A stretch of DNA of 64,000 bases from Dendronalium phyllosphericum CENA369 (GCF_016056275.1 NZ_JAECZA010000001.1:124934-188933); one strand, 5' to 3'. Numbered from the stretch's first letter, positions 1 through 11,206 are shown. Numbers and translations are program-made. The notes: generated from the letters alone by a model not told the origin.

Positions 1-472
1 AGGGAATGGGACTACGAAGCGGACGAAAGTTGGGGTTATGCAGACCAGAACTTTGAGTATGCTTGTGAAATTCACCTATCATTAATCCTGACTCCACAAA
101 CAACGGTTTAAGTTTTCTTTGAACTTCATCAATTAATTCAAAAGTTTCATTTTTATGGATATCAGGGAAGATCAGTAAAAAAGCTCTGTTAATTGCTAAT
201 TCTTCATCTTCTACATCTATCTTCAGGAATATATCGCGATAGCTTCTAACAATTTCTTCTAATTGCTGTGAATCTAAATTTTTCGCACGAATAACCGCCA
301 TACGAATGCTGTTTGTTTTGAGAGCGTGATTCACATAAGGGCAAACTGGCCCAGTTCTGCCTAAATCTGGGTGATGTCTTCCTAAAAAATTTTTAACCCA
401 CTCCATGACTTCAATTAAGTAAGGAAGGTCTTGCTGGAGTTGTTCGATTTCAATAGGTGTATAGAGTTGCAT
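1..472 (-). CDS. DUF6875-like hypothetical protein (3' end truncated by window edge)
   Basis: Minus-strand frame open from ATG at 472 to the window edge: MQLYTPIEIEQLQQDLPYLIEVMEWVKNFLGRHHPDLGRTGPVCPYVNHALKTNSIRMAVIR... ; absent from the ORF track because it has no stop inside the window. Family name from memory only. Confidence 0.65.
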   Translation of the reverse strand, partial: MQLYTPIEIEQLQQDLPYLIEVMEWVKNFLGRHHPDLGRTGPVCPYVNHALKTNSIRMAVIRAKNLDSQQLEEIVRSYRDIFLKIDVEDEELAINRAFLLIFPDIHKNETFELIDEVQRKLKPLFVESGLMIGEFHKHTQSSGLHNPNFRPLRSPIP

Positions 473-1029
473 TATTTTGGAACAGACGCACTAACTGTGT
501 AATTTCCCATTCAAAATTATTCATAAACTTACAACAAGCATATGAATAACTATCACCAATTCAATCAAAATATCTTGACGATTATCTATCTTTGGATTGA
601 TATAGTTTAGAAGATGATAAAATGCTCTGCTATTTTTAATGAAAAATAATTTATTGCTAGTTTTTGCATGTTTCAGACTATAGCGTTTGACTTTTTGCAT
701 TATCAACCCGCTATTATATTTACCAAAAAAATTGTAAAGCTGATATTGAAATACTGATTTGCATTATGAAGTTTTAGTATAGATTTAACATAACTTTATG
801 ATGTAATTAAAAATCTAAATATAATTACTTATTTCAATAAAGTATAAATAAAATAATAGAATTTATGCTTTGACAAACAATGAATTAGAAGGTCTACACT
901 TTACTCCGATGTCAGTGCAAGTAATTTGTTGTAGCAAAATTATCGTTTCAAAAAAATACACTTGTCTCGCGTATTCCCTTAGTACAGCAGATACACAATA
1001 AACCTAACCTTGGGTAACGCTGTACTAAC

Positions 1030-1155
1030 ACCAGTCCCTTGAATGGAGAAACTCTATTTAAAGCTTGCCTAGAGGGAAACTAACCTACTTGCGCGGCTGT
1101 CAGGAAACCGCTCAGGGAGGGTATTACAATCAGGCTAAATGCTTGTCGGAAGTGT
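1030..1155 (+). ncRNA. possible Yfr2/Cyano-1-like small RNA or structured 5' leader
   Basis: Non-coding GC-richer island with repeated GAAAC-type motifs (GGAGAAACTC, GAGGGAAACTAACC, CAGGAAACCGCTCAGGGAGG). Resembles the Yfr2 family only by motif memory. Confidence 0.3.
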
Positions 1156-1340
1156 AAGTATAATAAATTGTCTAATTTTTAGATTAGTTTACGTAGTAGT
1201 TTGCGTAACTCTAGGTTTACTTTAGGAACTCTTCAAAGGATTTCCAGCAAAAATCACCTGGTAAGAGTCGATTGCAATCTCAATAATTGAGACAGAGTGT
1301 AAAACTCCCCGTGATTATTCGTGCAGCGAGTTGACAGTGC

Positions 1341-2957
1341 ATGAGCTACTGCTTAAATCCTACCTGTCCCAATCCAGAAAATGTGGCATATAGCCAAAGA
1401 TGTCAGTCTTGTGGCTCGCGACTACTGTTGCGCGATCGCTATCGGGTACTCGAACCATTAGGTCAAGGTGGCTTCGGAGCAACTTTCTTAGCTCTAGACG
1501 AAGCCTTACCAGGAGAACCGAGTTGTGTGATCAAGCAACTGCGTCCCTCAGGAACCGCACCACATGTTTTACAGATGGCGCGAGAACTCTTTGAGCGAGA
1601 AGCTAAAACCCTAGGCAAGATTGGCAATCATCCGCAAGTACCAAGGTTACTTGATTATTTTGAAGAGCAGGAACAATTTTACTTAATTCAGGAATACATC
1701 AGCGGTGCTACCTTACAGCAGGAGGTTAAACTTAACGGGATCTTAAGTGAAACCGGAGTCAAACAATTCCTGAGTGAGATTTTGCCATTACTGCAATATA
1801 TCCACGAGCAAAAGGTAATTCACCGCGATATCAAGCCAGCTAATTTAATTCGCCGCACTCAAGATGCCAGAATGGTACTCATTGACTTTGGTGCTGTCAA
1901 AAACCAAGTCAGCCAAGTAGCAACCAACCAATCTGGACATACAGCACTAACCGCATATGCGATTGGTACTCCTGGTTTTGCACCACCAGAGCAAATGGCG
2001 ATGCGTCCAGTCTACGCCAGTGATATCTATGCTTTGGGAGTGACATGCATTTACCTACTAACTGGCAAAACTCCTAAAGATTTGGATTACAACCCCACAA
2101 CAGGTGAGATGATGTGGGAGCAACTGGTGCATGTGAGCGACCATTTGACTAGTGTGCTGCGGAAAATGTTAGATGTATCTGTTCGCAATCGCTATCAGTC
2201 GGCTACAGATGTACTCAGAGCATTAGAGATAGAACCATATTTAGAAAGTTTATCTAAGGGCTTATTAGTTAAATCTGATACTACTATTAAAGAGCGATCG
2301 CACAACCGTCACGAAGATTCTGCTGTTTTATGCAGCAATCCTTCTGCTCCTCCTACTGGTATTGGAGTGGCACAAGTAGCAGCCGCAATTCGAGCTAGAC
2401 GAGCAAAGGCTGTGGAAGCAGCTGGATTAGATGCAGGAGGAATGCGTCACGGTTATGGGACGGCTAAATCAACTTTGCCCAATAGCAACAGTAATGGTTC
2501 GCAAACTCAAGTTTCTAAAGTAGTGCGGAAATTAGATACCCAAAGTTTACTCACAGCCTATCTCAAGGGAAGACGGGACTTTGCCCTTCACAATTTAAAT
2601 TTGCTAAACCTGCAAGGTGCTGACTTATCCGAGACAAATTTTCATTCAGCTCAATTGCAAAATACTAATCTCCAGGGAGCTAATCTGCACAATAGCGACT
2701 TTGGCAGAGCTAGTCTAACTAAAGCAAATCTCAAAGATGCTAATTTGAGCAAAGCTTATTTCAACCATGCTGATTTAGAAGGAGCAGACCTTAGAGGTGC
2801 AGACCTCAGCAATGCCTATCTCAGTAACGCCAATCTTCGTGGAGCTAATCTGTGTGGAGCTAATCTCAGTGGTGCTAAGATTTCTGACGAACAGATGGCA
2901 CTAGCAAAGACTAACTGGATGACAGTACGTCCCAATGGAAAACGAGGCTTGTTGTGA
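1341..2957 (+). CDS. serine/threonine protein kinase with N-terminal Cys-rich (zinc-ribbon-like) motif and C-terminal pentapeptide repeats (SpkB-like)
   Basis: Kinase motifs GQGGFGATF, VIHRDIKPANLI, IDFGAVK; N-terminal CxxxxC...CxxC; C-terminal A(N/D)LxxA(N/D)L pentapeptide repeats. Confidence 0.9.
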   Translation: MSYCLNPTCPNPENVAYSQRCQSCGSRLLLRDRYRVLEPLGQGGFGATFLALDEALPGEPSCVIKQLRPSGTAPHVLQMARELFEREAKTLGKIGNHPQVPRLLDYFEEQEQFYLIQEYISGATLQQEVKLNGILSETGVKQFLSEILPLLQYIHEQKVIHRDIKPANLIRRTQDARMVLIDFGAVKNQVSQVATNQSGHTALTAYAIGTPGFAPPEQMAMRPVYASDIYALGVTCIYLLTGKTPKDLDYNPTTGEMMWEQLVHVSDHLTSVLRKMLDVSVRNRYQSATDVLRALEIEPYLESLSKGLLVKSDTTIKERSHNRHEDSAVLCSNPSAPPTGIGVAQVAAAIRARRAKAVEAAGLDAGGMRHGYGTAKSTLPNSNSNGSQTQVSKVVRKLDTQSLLTAYLKGRRDFALHNLNLLNLQGADLSETNFHSAQLQNTNLQGANLHNSDFGRASLTKANLKDANLSKAYFNHADLEGADLRGADLSNAYLSNANLRGANLCGANLSGAKISDEQMALAKTNWMTVRPNGKRGLL

Positions 2958-3552
2958 TTTGAGAGTTAAAATTTGGAATCTTAGAAGGTCGATTCCAAAT
3001 TTTAAATTACAAATCAAAGTTATTTGAATTGCCCCATTGCTATGAGGGCAACGATCGCTAAAAACTAGCAGTTAAATTTATTGTGTTAGCATTTTGGAAG
3101 TGATACCGAATTGGGATAAATAATATTGTTTGAGAGTTCTGGAACAGCTTTGTAGTAAAGGCTTTTAATCTAACATCTCAAATCAAAAATTTGTCCGGCC
3201 GGTTTTCGTGCGATCGCAGCGACTTGCTGTGAAGTTATGAAATTAGAAAATTTTGCTAGTATCTTGCTATTTTAAAAATTAATTATAATTTTGCTTGAGG
3301 ATTTATTACAAAATTCTTAACAATTTCCATCTGTTAAAAACCTAATATTATACTTTACAATAAACAACAAAGCATTACAATAATTCTTACTATTGAATTT
3401 TTTTATTATATTTATGGTTGTAAGGAATATTATAGGTAAAGTTCTATGGATAAAATTTTCAAGTTTAACCAACTACAGCCGCTGAATTGTCCATAATAAT
3501 AGCGGCAAGAAAAAAGGCAATTATTCTAATTATCGACTGAGATTAATTATTC

Positions 3553-4314
3553 ATGATGACTGAAATCAGCAAGTCAAACTTGTGGCCTGTAACAGAATTG
3601 GCTATGATGGCTGAGTCGCAAGATCGAGAATTAAAACGACGATTAAGTTTATATCAAGTATTCCTGAAGTTGTATGAGCATCATGGCACGCTTCTAGATG
3701 AAATACTTCAGCTAGAAAACTCACCCCAGCCTTCATTAGCTCTAATGACGATACCTTATGTAATGGGTGTAGTTGATGGTTCTGCTGTGTATGTGATGAC
3801 TAATTTGTACAAACGAACGGAAACTTTACAACAATCACAAAAGATTTGGACAATCGGTCGAGATCGCAATAGTGGAATCTACCTTGAAGATCGATATATG
3901 TCTCGTCGCCATGCTGCTATTCAATATATTGAGAATAAAGGCTTTTGCTTAATCGACTTCAAAAGCACAAATGGTTCTTTCGTAAATGGTAAACGCACTC
4001 TCCAATCAATTGAACTAAAAGATGGCGATCGCATCCGATTAGGGAATATGACTTTTGATTTTTTCTCTAATGATTCTAACCGCATCTTACCGACCGTAGC
4101 TATGGAGTTACTAATGCAGCTTACGCCTCGAATAGGTGGTACAGAAGAAACACTTGGCATAGTTAGTAATTTACAAACACCTCGACCTAACAACCTAGAT
4201 AAAACTCAACAGATTTCTCAAGACCACAGCTTGATTAATAACTTAAATGCCAAGCAGCAATCAGAAATTTTAGACCGCTTTTTTAATAGAGAGATACCAA
4301 TTAATCCTAGCTAG
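3553..4314 (+). CDS. FHA domain-containing protein
   Basis: FHA signature: WTIGRDRNSGIYLEDRYMSRRHAAIQY...DFKSTNGSFVNGKR...LKDGDRIRLGNMTFDF. Confidence 0.88.
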   Translation: MMTEISKSNLWPVTELAMMAESQDRELKRRLSLYQVFLKLYEHHGTLLDEILQLENSPQPSLALMTIPYVMGVVDGSAVYVMTNLYKRTETLQQSQKIWTIGRDRNSGIYLEDRYMSRRHAAIQYIENKGFCLIDFKSTNGSFVNGKRTLQSIELKDGDRIRLGNMTFDFFSNDSNRILPTVAMELLMQLTPRIGGTEETLGIVSNLQTPRPNNLDKTQQISQDHSLINNLNAKQQSEILDRFFNREIPINPS

Positions 4315-4480
4315 AAAATTTTCAGTCCAAAGATTTAAAATAAAATTTCAGTTTATTGAACTTATTGTTTATACATCTCAGACGGGAGCATTCCAAGTTT
4401 GAAAATCTAACTTCTGTGTTTTGATTCCTAATCCAACAAAGATACTATCGATAGTAGTAACTCTGCTGGAATGAACTTTT

Positions 4481-6025
4481 ATGTCGCTCACTGAAGAAAT
4501 TCTCTCTCAATTACCGGGTGATGTTTTGGGAGGGTTGCGTCGAAGCGATCGCATCCTTACATCTATTAGAGAGAACACTGCACCATTACCAACAGTAGTA
4601 ACAGAAACTCAACAGCCTTTAGACTCCGTAGACTGGGATGTAATTATCTGCGGTGGCACTTTAGGCATTTTAATTGGTTGCGCCTTAGCAGTGAAGGGAC
4701 TGCGAGTGGCGCTGATGGAACGGGGTATTTTGCGTGGGAGAGAGCAAGAATGGAATATCTCCCGCCAGGAATTAGAAGTATTTTTGGAATTGGACTTACT
4801 GACAGAGGCGGAGTTGGAAACAGCGATCGCCACTAAGTATAATCCGGCGCGTGTCAGCTTTCACGGTGGTACAGAAGTTTGGGTAGAGGATGTCTTAAAT
4901 ATCGGCGTAGATCCAGTTTATTTACTGGCTACGTTGAAAAGTAAATTTTTAGCTGCTGGTGGCAAGTTGTTAGAAAATACACCCTTTACTGAGGCGGTGG
5001 TTCACCCGAATGGGGTGATGGTAAATAAATTTACAGCTAGGTTGTTAATCGACGCAATGGGACATTTGTCTCCCATCACCCAACAAGCACGCCAAGGAAA
5101 AAAACCGGATGCTCTTTGCTTAGTTGTGGGAAGTTGTACCCAAGGTTTTCCGGAAAATAACTCAGGCGATTTGTTGTTATCATTTACATCTTTGCAAAAT
5201 CAATGCCAGTATTTTTGGGAAGCTTTTCCAGCCAGAGACGGTAGAACCACCTACTTGTTTACTTACATGGATGCACATCCACAACGTCTAAGTTTAGAAG
5301 CTTTGTTTGAGGAATATCTGCGCCTCTTGCCAGAATATCAGGGTGTGGAATTGAGCCAGCTAAAGTTTCAACGGGCGTTGTTTGGCTTCTTTCCCACTTA
5401 CCGCCAAAGTCCCCTAAAAACACCGTGGAGTCGCATTCTGCCAGTGGCAGATAGCAGTGGTAGCCAATCTCCTTTGAGTTTTGGTGGTTTTGGTGCAATG
5501 GTGCGTCATCTGAAGCGTTTAACATTTGGCATCAAAGAAGCACTGCAAACAGATCGATTATCTGCAAAAGCACTAGCACTACTGCAACCTTATCAGCCGA
5601 GTCTGAGTGTGACTTGGTTATTTCAAAAGGCGATGAGTGTTGGTGTGAATCAAAAAATTGCTCCAGATCGAGTTAACCAATTACTCTCTGCGGTATTTCA
5701 GGAAATGCAACAGTTGGGTACACCAGTACTCAAACCATTTTTACAAGATGTGGTACAGTTTTCGGCGCTAACACAAACACTATTGAAAACTGGTTTCTCC
5801 CATCCTGGGTTAGTTGTCAAGATAATTCCGCAGGTAGGGTTAGAAAGTTTGCTCGATTGGATAGTGCATTACAGCAATTTAGGTGTATATACTGCCTTAT
5901 TTTGGTTCAGTCCAATGCTAGAAACGTGGATTAAGAGTCAACCCAGCGAACAGCAATATTATTGGCATCGCTTGTTTGACTCCTGGAAGTTTGGTTCTGG
6001 CTGTGATTACGCGGATGAAACTTGA
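4481..6025 (+). CDS. FAD-dependent oxidoreductase, lycopene cyclase CruP-like
   Basis: N-terminal Rossmann motif VDWDVIICGGTLGILIGCALAVKGLRVALMERG; length and layout resemble cyanobacterial CruP-type proteins. Confidence 0.65.
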   Translation: MSLTEEILSQLPGDVLGGLRRSDRILTSIRENTAPLPTVVTETQQPLDSVDWDVIICGGTLGILIGCALAVKGLRVALMERGILRGREQEWNISRQELEVFLELDLLTEAELETAIATKYNPARVSFHGGTEVWVEDVLNIGVDPVYLLATLKSKFLAAGGKLLENTPFTEAVVHPNGVMVNKFTARLLIDAMGHLSPITQQARQGKKPDALCLVVGSCTQGFPENNSGDLLLSFTSLQNQCQYFWEAFPARDGRTTYLFTYMDAHPQRLSLEALFEEYLRLLPEYQGVELSQLKFQRALFGFFPTYRQSPLKTPWSRILPVADSSGSQSPLSFGGFGAMVRHLKRLTFGIKEALQTDRLSAKALALLQPYQPSLSVTWLFQKAMSVGVNQKIAPDRVNQLLSAVFQEMQQLGTPVLKPFLQDVVQFSALTQTLLKTGFSHPGLVVKIIPQVGLESLLDWIVHYSNLGVYTALFWFSPMLETWIKSQPSEQQYYWHRLFDSWKFGSGCDYADET

Positions 6026-6047
6026 ATTAATCTAGTGTGAGGATAAC

Positions 6048-6755
6048 ATGATCGAACGGAAATCAGTAGGAATCAAATACTTTGCAGTACTCATTGGCTT
6101 ACTGCGCGATCGCGAAGCATTTCTCGAAGAAATTCGCCAAGGTGTGAGACTGCCAAATAAAATCATTTCTTTGCTGGTTTGTAGTTCTCTGTTTATTGCC
6201 ATTTATGGCGGAATCATTGGTGCATTTCATAGCTGGATGCAAGCTTTATCTTCCGCCATTAAACTACCAGCCCTCTATTTAATTACACTGCTGATTTGTT
6301 TGCCAACATTGTACTTTGCCAATGTGATTTTTGGTTCAAAGCGCACTTTTAGTCAGCATTTTGCACTAGTCTTAACTGCGGTTTCTGTCACAGCCGTACT
6401 TTTATTTAGCTTTGCACCGATTACATTATTTTTCTTAATTACTACCAATAACTATCAATTCTTGATTTTATTAAATGTGTTGATATTTGCAATGACAGGA
6501 TTTATTGGTATTTCTTCTTTATATCAAGCAATGAATTTAGTTCTAGAACAAGAGGATGAAAGTAGCAAAACTCGTAAGAAAATTTTACAATCTTGGCTAT
6601 TCCTTTATGCTTTCGTAGGTAGTCAGCTAGGATGGACTCTCAGACCTTTTTTTGGTACGCCCGGTTCTCCTTTTGAACTATTTCGAGAAAGAGAAGGCAA
6701 TTTTTATCTCAGCGTGATTCAAGCTATTAGCTATCTTTTGGGAATTCGCACCTGA
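6048..6755 (+). CDS. multi-pass membrane protein, tandem paralogue 1
   Basis: 235-aa ORF with several hydrophobic segments; strongly similar to the next ORF (LLRDREAFLEEIRQGVRL / LLRDRQGFLEEIRQEVRL). Confidence 0.75.
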   Translation: MIERKSVGIKYFAVLIGLLRDREAFLEEIRQGVRLPNKIISLLVCSSLFIAIYGGIIGAFHSWMQALSSAIKLPALYLITLLICLPTLYFANVIFGSKRTFSQHFALVLTAVSVTAVLLFSFAPITLFFLITTNNYQFLILLNVLIFAMTGFIGISSLYQAMNLVLEQEDESSKTRKKILQSWLFLYAFVGSQLGWTLRPFFGTPGSPFELFREREGNFYLSVIQAISYLLGIRT

Positions 6756-6808
6756 ATTATGAGTAAATAATCAAAGTTTAAATCATCTTGATGATATCTT
6801 AAATTGTT

Positions 6809-7516
6809 ATGTTGGAAAAGCCATCTTATAAAATTAAACACTTTGGTGTTTTGATTAGTTTGTTACGCGATCGCCAGGGATTCTTAGAAGAAATCCGTCA
6901 GGAAGTGAGATTACAAAATAAAATTAGTTCTCTGTTCGTTTCTAGTTCTATTTTCTTTGCAATCTACGGTGCAATTATTGGTGCATCTCACAGTTGGGCA
7001 CAAGCATTATCAGGGGCTATTAAACTGCCGGCATTTTATTTATTAACACTCATCATTTGTTTTCCGACTTTATTCTTCTTTAATGTTCTATTTGGTTCGC
7101 GCAGTAGTATCCAACAGCATTTTGTTGTCTTGCTGACATCTGTATCAGTGATTAGCGTACTTTTATTCAGTTTAGCCCCAGTCACGCTATTCTTTCTCAT
7201 CACCACCCCAGATTCTTACCAATTTTTTAAACTGTTGAATGTATTGATTTTTGGGATCACAGGTATCTTTGGTGTGAAATTCCTTTATGAAGGAATGCAG
7301 TTACTTTCTCAACAAGATGAAGTTGGCAAAAAAACCCGAACTACTATTTTAAGATCCTGGTTATTGCTTTATGCCTTTGTTGGTATGCAGTTGGGATGGT
7401 TTCTCAGACCGTTTTTTGGTGCTCCTGACTCGAAATTTGAGTTATTTAGGGCAGTGAAGGGTAATTTTTATCTTGATATTGTCGCCGCAATTACTGAAAT
7501 TTTGGGTGTGCGTTAA
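6809..7516 (+). CDS. multi-pass membrane protein, tandem paralogue 2
   Basis: 235-aa ORF aligning over its full length with 6048..6755. Confidence 0.75.
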   Translation: MLEKPSYKIKHFGVLISLLRDRQGFLEEIRQEVRLQNKISSLFVSSSIFFAIYGAIIGASHSWAQALSGAIKLPAFYLLTLIICFPTLFFFNVLFGSRSSIQQHFVVLLTSVSVISVLLFSLAPVTLFFLITTPDSYQFFKLLNVLIFGITGIFGVKFLYEGMQLLSQQDEVGKKTRTTILRSWLLLYAFVGMQLGWFLRPFFGAPDSKFELFRAVKGNFYLDIVAAITEILGVR

Positions 7517-7576
7517 ATGGATATTAGACTTTAGATTTTGAATCTTTCAATCCAAAATCTAAAATTCGCTCAACTA

Positions 7577-7930
7577 TTACAACCCCACCCAAATACTTCC
7601 TTCTTCTAAACGGGTGGGAAAGACTGGTAGGGCTTTTTCTTTGGAAACTACACCTAATACTTTTCCAATACCAGGAGGAAAAGTACTCCATTCCTTAACA
7701 TTGCCAGTGGCTAGATCGAACGCACTGCGGTGAAAAGGACAGATAATTGCTCCATCATCGGTGACTTTGCCCTTCCGCATGGGTAGCTTCAGGTGGGGAC
7801 AGGAATTCTCTACCGCGTAAATTTGGTTGTTGTGGTTCAGCAGTAAAATAGCGCGTTGTTCGACTTTCACTACTTTGCGCTCGTTCAACGGTAGTTGATC
7901 TTGAGGAAGAACTTTAATCCAGTTCATCAA
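7577..7930 (-). CDS. Rieske [2Fe-2S] domain protein
   Basis: Rieske motifs CPHLKLPMRKG and CPFHRSAFDL. Confidence 0.9.
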   Translation of the reverse strand: MMNWIKVLPQDQLPLNERKVVKVEQRAILLLNHNNQIYAVENSCPHLKLPMRKGKVTDDGAIICPFHRSAFDLATGNVKEWSTFPPGIGKVLGVVSKEKALPVFPTRLEEGSIWVGL

Positions 7931-8161
7931 TACCTCGCTTGATTTTTACAGGGCTGGTTGACAAAAGGCCTTGTAAACTTATACCAATTTTCTGTAACAA
8001 TGAACTTGATAATAGTAGTAAAAATTTACCATTGCTTTGAACTTACAATGAGAAGTACAAAGTGTATTTTTTCATGGCACATTGGTGGGGAATTGATGAG
8101 TTACCAAAGCCGGAAGACACATCTGAAGATTTTGAGTATGAGCGATCGCACCAAAATTGAT

Positions 8162-8764
8162 TCACCAGATTTTTGCCATCTGCAAGACGAATCCTGGTAG
8201 TACTGAATTACCGCTGACTGTTTCGGGATCGTCCAAAATTTCAACTTCTTGGTTGAGGCGATAGATGTAGACTTTTCGATTTTGGCGATCGATTAACCAA
8301 CCGAGTGATGCACCATTGGCAATGTATTCTCGCATTTTGTCTTGCAATCCCCTGAGGGTATCGCTCTGAGAACGCAACTCAATGGCAAAGTCAGGACAAA
8401 TCGGTGCAAATGAGGCTTTTTGTTCGTCAGTTAAGGCATTCCAGCGTTCTAGTTTTATCCACGCAGCATCAGGCGAGGGAATTGCTCCATTGGGCAAAGT
8501 AAAGCCTGCACTGGAGTCAAAAGCTTCGCCTGTCCCATCTTGTTCTGCCCAGTTCCCCAGTTGTACGGCAATATTGAAGTTGTGATTACCTGTATCTGAA
8601 AAGGCTGGTGGCATAACGATTACCTCACCACTAGCACTACGCTCGATTCTCAAATCGGGATTGGCTTGACAGAATTCATAGAACTGTTCAGTTGTCATCG
8701 ATTTGATAGAAGGAAGATTGACAGTTAGCGGGACGCTTTGAGTTTGAATTAATAGCGTTGTCAT
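8162..8764 (-). CDS. Uma2 family endonuclease
   Basis: Typical Uma2 layout: MTTEQFYEFCQANPDLRIERSASGEVIVMPP...PSPDAAWIKLERW...PDFAIELRSQSDTLRGLQDKMREYIANGASLGWLIDRQNRKVYIYR. Confidence 0.9.
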   Translation of the reverse strand: MTTLLIQTQSVPLTVNLPSIKSMTTEQFYEFCQANPDLRIERSASGEVIVMPPAFSDTGNHNFNIAVQLGNWAEQDGTGEAFDSSAGFTLPNGAIPSPDAAWIKLERWNALTDEQKASFAPICPDFAIELRSQSDTLRGLQDKMREYIANGASLGWLIDRQNRKVYIYRLNQEVEILDDPETVSGNSVLPGFVLQMAKIW

Positions 8765-9044
8765 TCTTTGTCGCTCATTTTGTGAAATTGAGCAAGCACA
8801 GGCAGGCTACCTTGAGTTTATACCCTCTTAACTGAAGTGCTGGAAGCGATCGCCTAGTCGTTGTCAAAACTCATACTAAAAATTCTGTTAGATTTTCTTA
8901 ACCTAGAATTCGCATAAAATCCAGAATACTACTTGAATAGACTGTATTACGCCATCTCAAAGTTTAGTTGTAACAGTATATTGCGCTGCAAACGATTTGG
9001 AATATCTGAGATTTACATAAAACTTCTAAACTCGTGGAGTCCAA

Positions 9045-11162
9045 ATGACTGAAGAAACTCATAAAGTACCGAATTTATATGCGTTATTAATTGGAATTGA
9101 TTGTTACATGCCTAATATCCTACCCGATGGCAGTTACTACAAAAGTCTGGGAGGATGTGTCAGGGATATTAACCATGTGGAAGCTTTTCTCAAAGATACG
9201 CAAAAAGTTCCCGATACGCAGATTTTGAAGCTGACAGCTTCTATTAATCCCGACAAACCAGACAAACAACAGCCTCTAGAACCTCCAGAAAAGCTGCCGA
9301 CTCGCAAAAATATAATAGATAGTTTTAGAAAATTAGGCGAAATCGCTCCCCAAACAGCACAGGTTTACATTCAATATTCTGGGCATGGCGGACGCGCAAA
9401 AACAGTATTTCCTGAAATCAAAGGTGTTGGTGAAATCGATGAGGGATTAGTACCTACTGATATCGGTACTTCAGAAGGACAGTATCTCCGCGATTTAGAA
9501 CTCGCTCAACTCTTAAAAGAGTTAGTAGATAAAAAACTCACAGTCACTCTTGTACTAGACTGCTGCCATTCGGGTGGTGCAACGCGGGGAGACGCAGAAA
9601 TTCGGGGTATGGATGTGGAGGATGATAAACCCCTGCAAGCTACGTTTGAGCCTGTTGCTCCATTAGAAGTTTTGGCTGCAACTTGGCAATCTTTAGGCGG
9701 AGGAACTCGCGGACTCAAAGCAAGTGGAGTACCTGAATCTAGAGATTATGTTCTGTTGGCAGCATGTCGGCAAAACGAATACGCTTATGAGTATGCCTTT
9801 AATCGGGAAACCAGAGAACGCAACGGAGCGCTTACCTACTGGTTGCTAGATACGCTCAGACAGCAGAATCCCGGACAAACTTACAAAGATTTATACGATC
9901 GCATCCATGCTCAAATTCACAGTCAGTTTCCTTCGCAAACGCCGATATTGCTAGGTGAAGGCGATCGCTTGATTTTTGGCACTGAGCGAGTCAAAACTGT
10001 ATTTGCTGTACCTGTGATGAAGGTAGAACAGACAGAAACAAAAGAAATGCGAGTTTTACTAGCAGTTGGGCAAGCCAATGGAGTCACAAAAGGAGCAGAG
10101 TTTGCCATTTATCCTCGCGCTACAACTGATTTAACCGAGAAAGAGAATCGAGTTGCCATTGCTAGAATTATCCAACGCGGAGGCACAGATTCACTGTGTA
10201 AACTAGAAGCGATCGCAGCAAAGGAACTGAAAGTTGAACCCGGCGATCTAGCCGTTCAAATTGCGGTTGCAGCAAGTTTGGTGCGTAAAGTCTCCCTATC
10301 TCCAGAAGGCGAACAAAATCAGAAAGCACTTGCAGTGCTCAAAGCAGCTATTCCTGGAAATGGTTGGGTGGAATTGGATGAGACAAGAACCGTTGGCGAC
10401 AACGGTGAAGGAGTAGACTACTTTGTAGAAATCAATAACAATGGTGAATTTGAAATCCGCGATAGTGGTGGAGCTATTTTCCAGAATATAAAACCTGCTT
10501 TCAAGATTGACGATCCAACTGCTCCAGAAAAGATTGTCAAACGCTTAGTTCATTTGGCAAAATACCAAGCTGCCAAAACCATTGATAATGTAGATACAGA
10601 CTCGCCATTGTCAGGAAAGTTAGTTGTGGAATGGATGGGAACCTCTGATACTTACGATCGCGGAGATCCAATTCCTACGATTTCTCAGTTGCAGAAGTTT
10701 AGCGATCGCACTCGACCTACTGTGAAAATTGGAGATTCTATCTTTTTATCTATCCGTAATAACTCCACCGAGACGCTGAATGTTGCCGTGTTGAATTTTG
10801 AATCTGACTGGTCAATTCAGCAGATTCACCCGCAAAGACCTACAGAACTTTTCATTACCCTTGAGCCGGGAAAAGAAGAGAAAATTCCCCTCCAACCTAC
10901 CTTAGAAGGAGAAGGAAATGAAGTCGAAAACACTGTTAAAGTTTTTGCAACCAAAGACCAAGCAAACTTTCGCTGGCTAGAGTTACCATCTCTAGATGAA
11001 GAAATTGTCCAAAAGGGATTTGCAGCGCGACCGCTTAATCCCCTCGAAGCCTTGCTAGCGGCAATTGATGGAGAGCAACCAACAACACGTAAATTAACTG
11101 TTGCAGCATCTCCAAGTCGTGAGTGGACAACCAAACAAGTAACACTAATTATTACAAAATAG
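9045..11162 (+). CDS. caspase-fold protease (peptidase C14 / orthocaspase-like)
   Basis: Catalytic His motif YIQYSGHGGR and Cys motif LVLDCCHSGGATRG; start YALLIGIDCYMPN. Confidence 0.9.
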   Translation: MTEETHKVPNLYALLIGIDCYMPNILPDGSYYKSLGGCVRDINHVEAFLKDTQKVPDTQILKLTASINPDKPDKQQPLEPPEKLPTRKNIIDSFRKLGEIAPQTAQVYIQYSGHGGRAKTVFPEIKGVGEIDEGLVPTDIGTSEGQYLRDLELAQLLKELVDKKLTVTLVLDCCHSGGATRGDAEIRGMDVEDDKPLQATFEPVAPLEVLAATWQSLGGGTRGLKASGVPESRDYVLLAACRQNEYAYEYAFNRETRERNGALTYWLLDTLRQQNPGQTYKDLYDRIHAQIHSQFPSQTPILLGEGDRLIFGTERVKTVFAVPVMKVEQTETKEMRVLLAVGQANGVTKGAEFAIYPRATTDLTEKENRVAIARIIQRGGTDSLCKLEAIAAKELKVEPGDLAVQIAVAASLVRKVSLSPEGEQNQKALAVLKAAIPGNGWVELDETRTVGDNGEGVDYFVEINNNGEFEIRDSGGAIFQNIKPAFKIDDPTAPEKIVKRLVHLAKYQAAKTIDNVDTDSPLSGKLVVEWMGTSDTYDRGDPIPTISQLQKFSDRTRPTVKIGDSIFLSIRNNSTETLNVAVLNFESDWSIQQIHPQRPTELFITLEPGKEEKIPLQPTLEGEGNEVENTVKVFATKDQANFRWLELPSLDEEIVQKGFAARPLNPLEALLAAIDGEQPTTRKLTVAASPSREWTTKQVTLIITK

Positions 11163-11206
11163 CGAAGTTGGGGTTTGAGTACGCAAATTTTCCAGCAATC
11201 AAAACT

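Noticed and set aside
521-706. 61-aa ORF in AT-rich DNA
   Set aside because: No RBS, no family resemblance, biased AT-rich composition.
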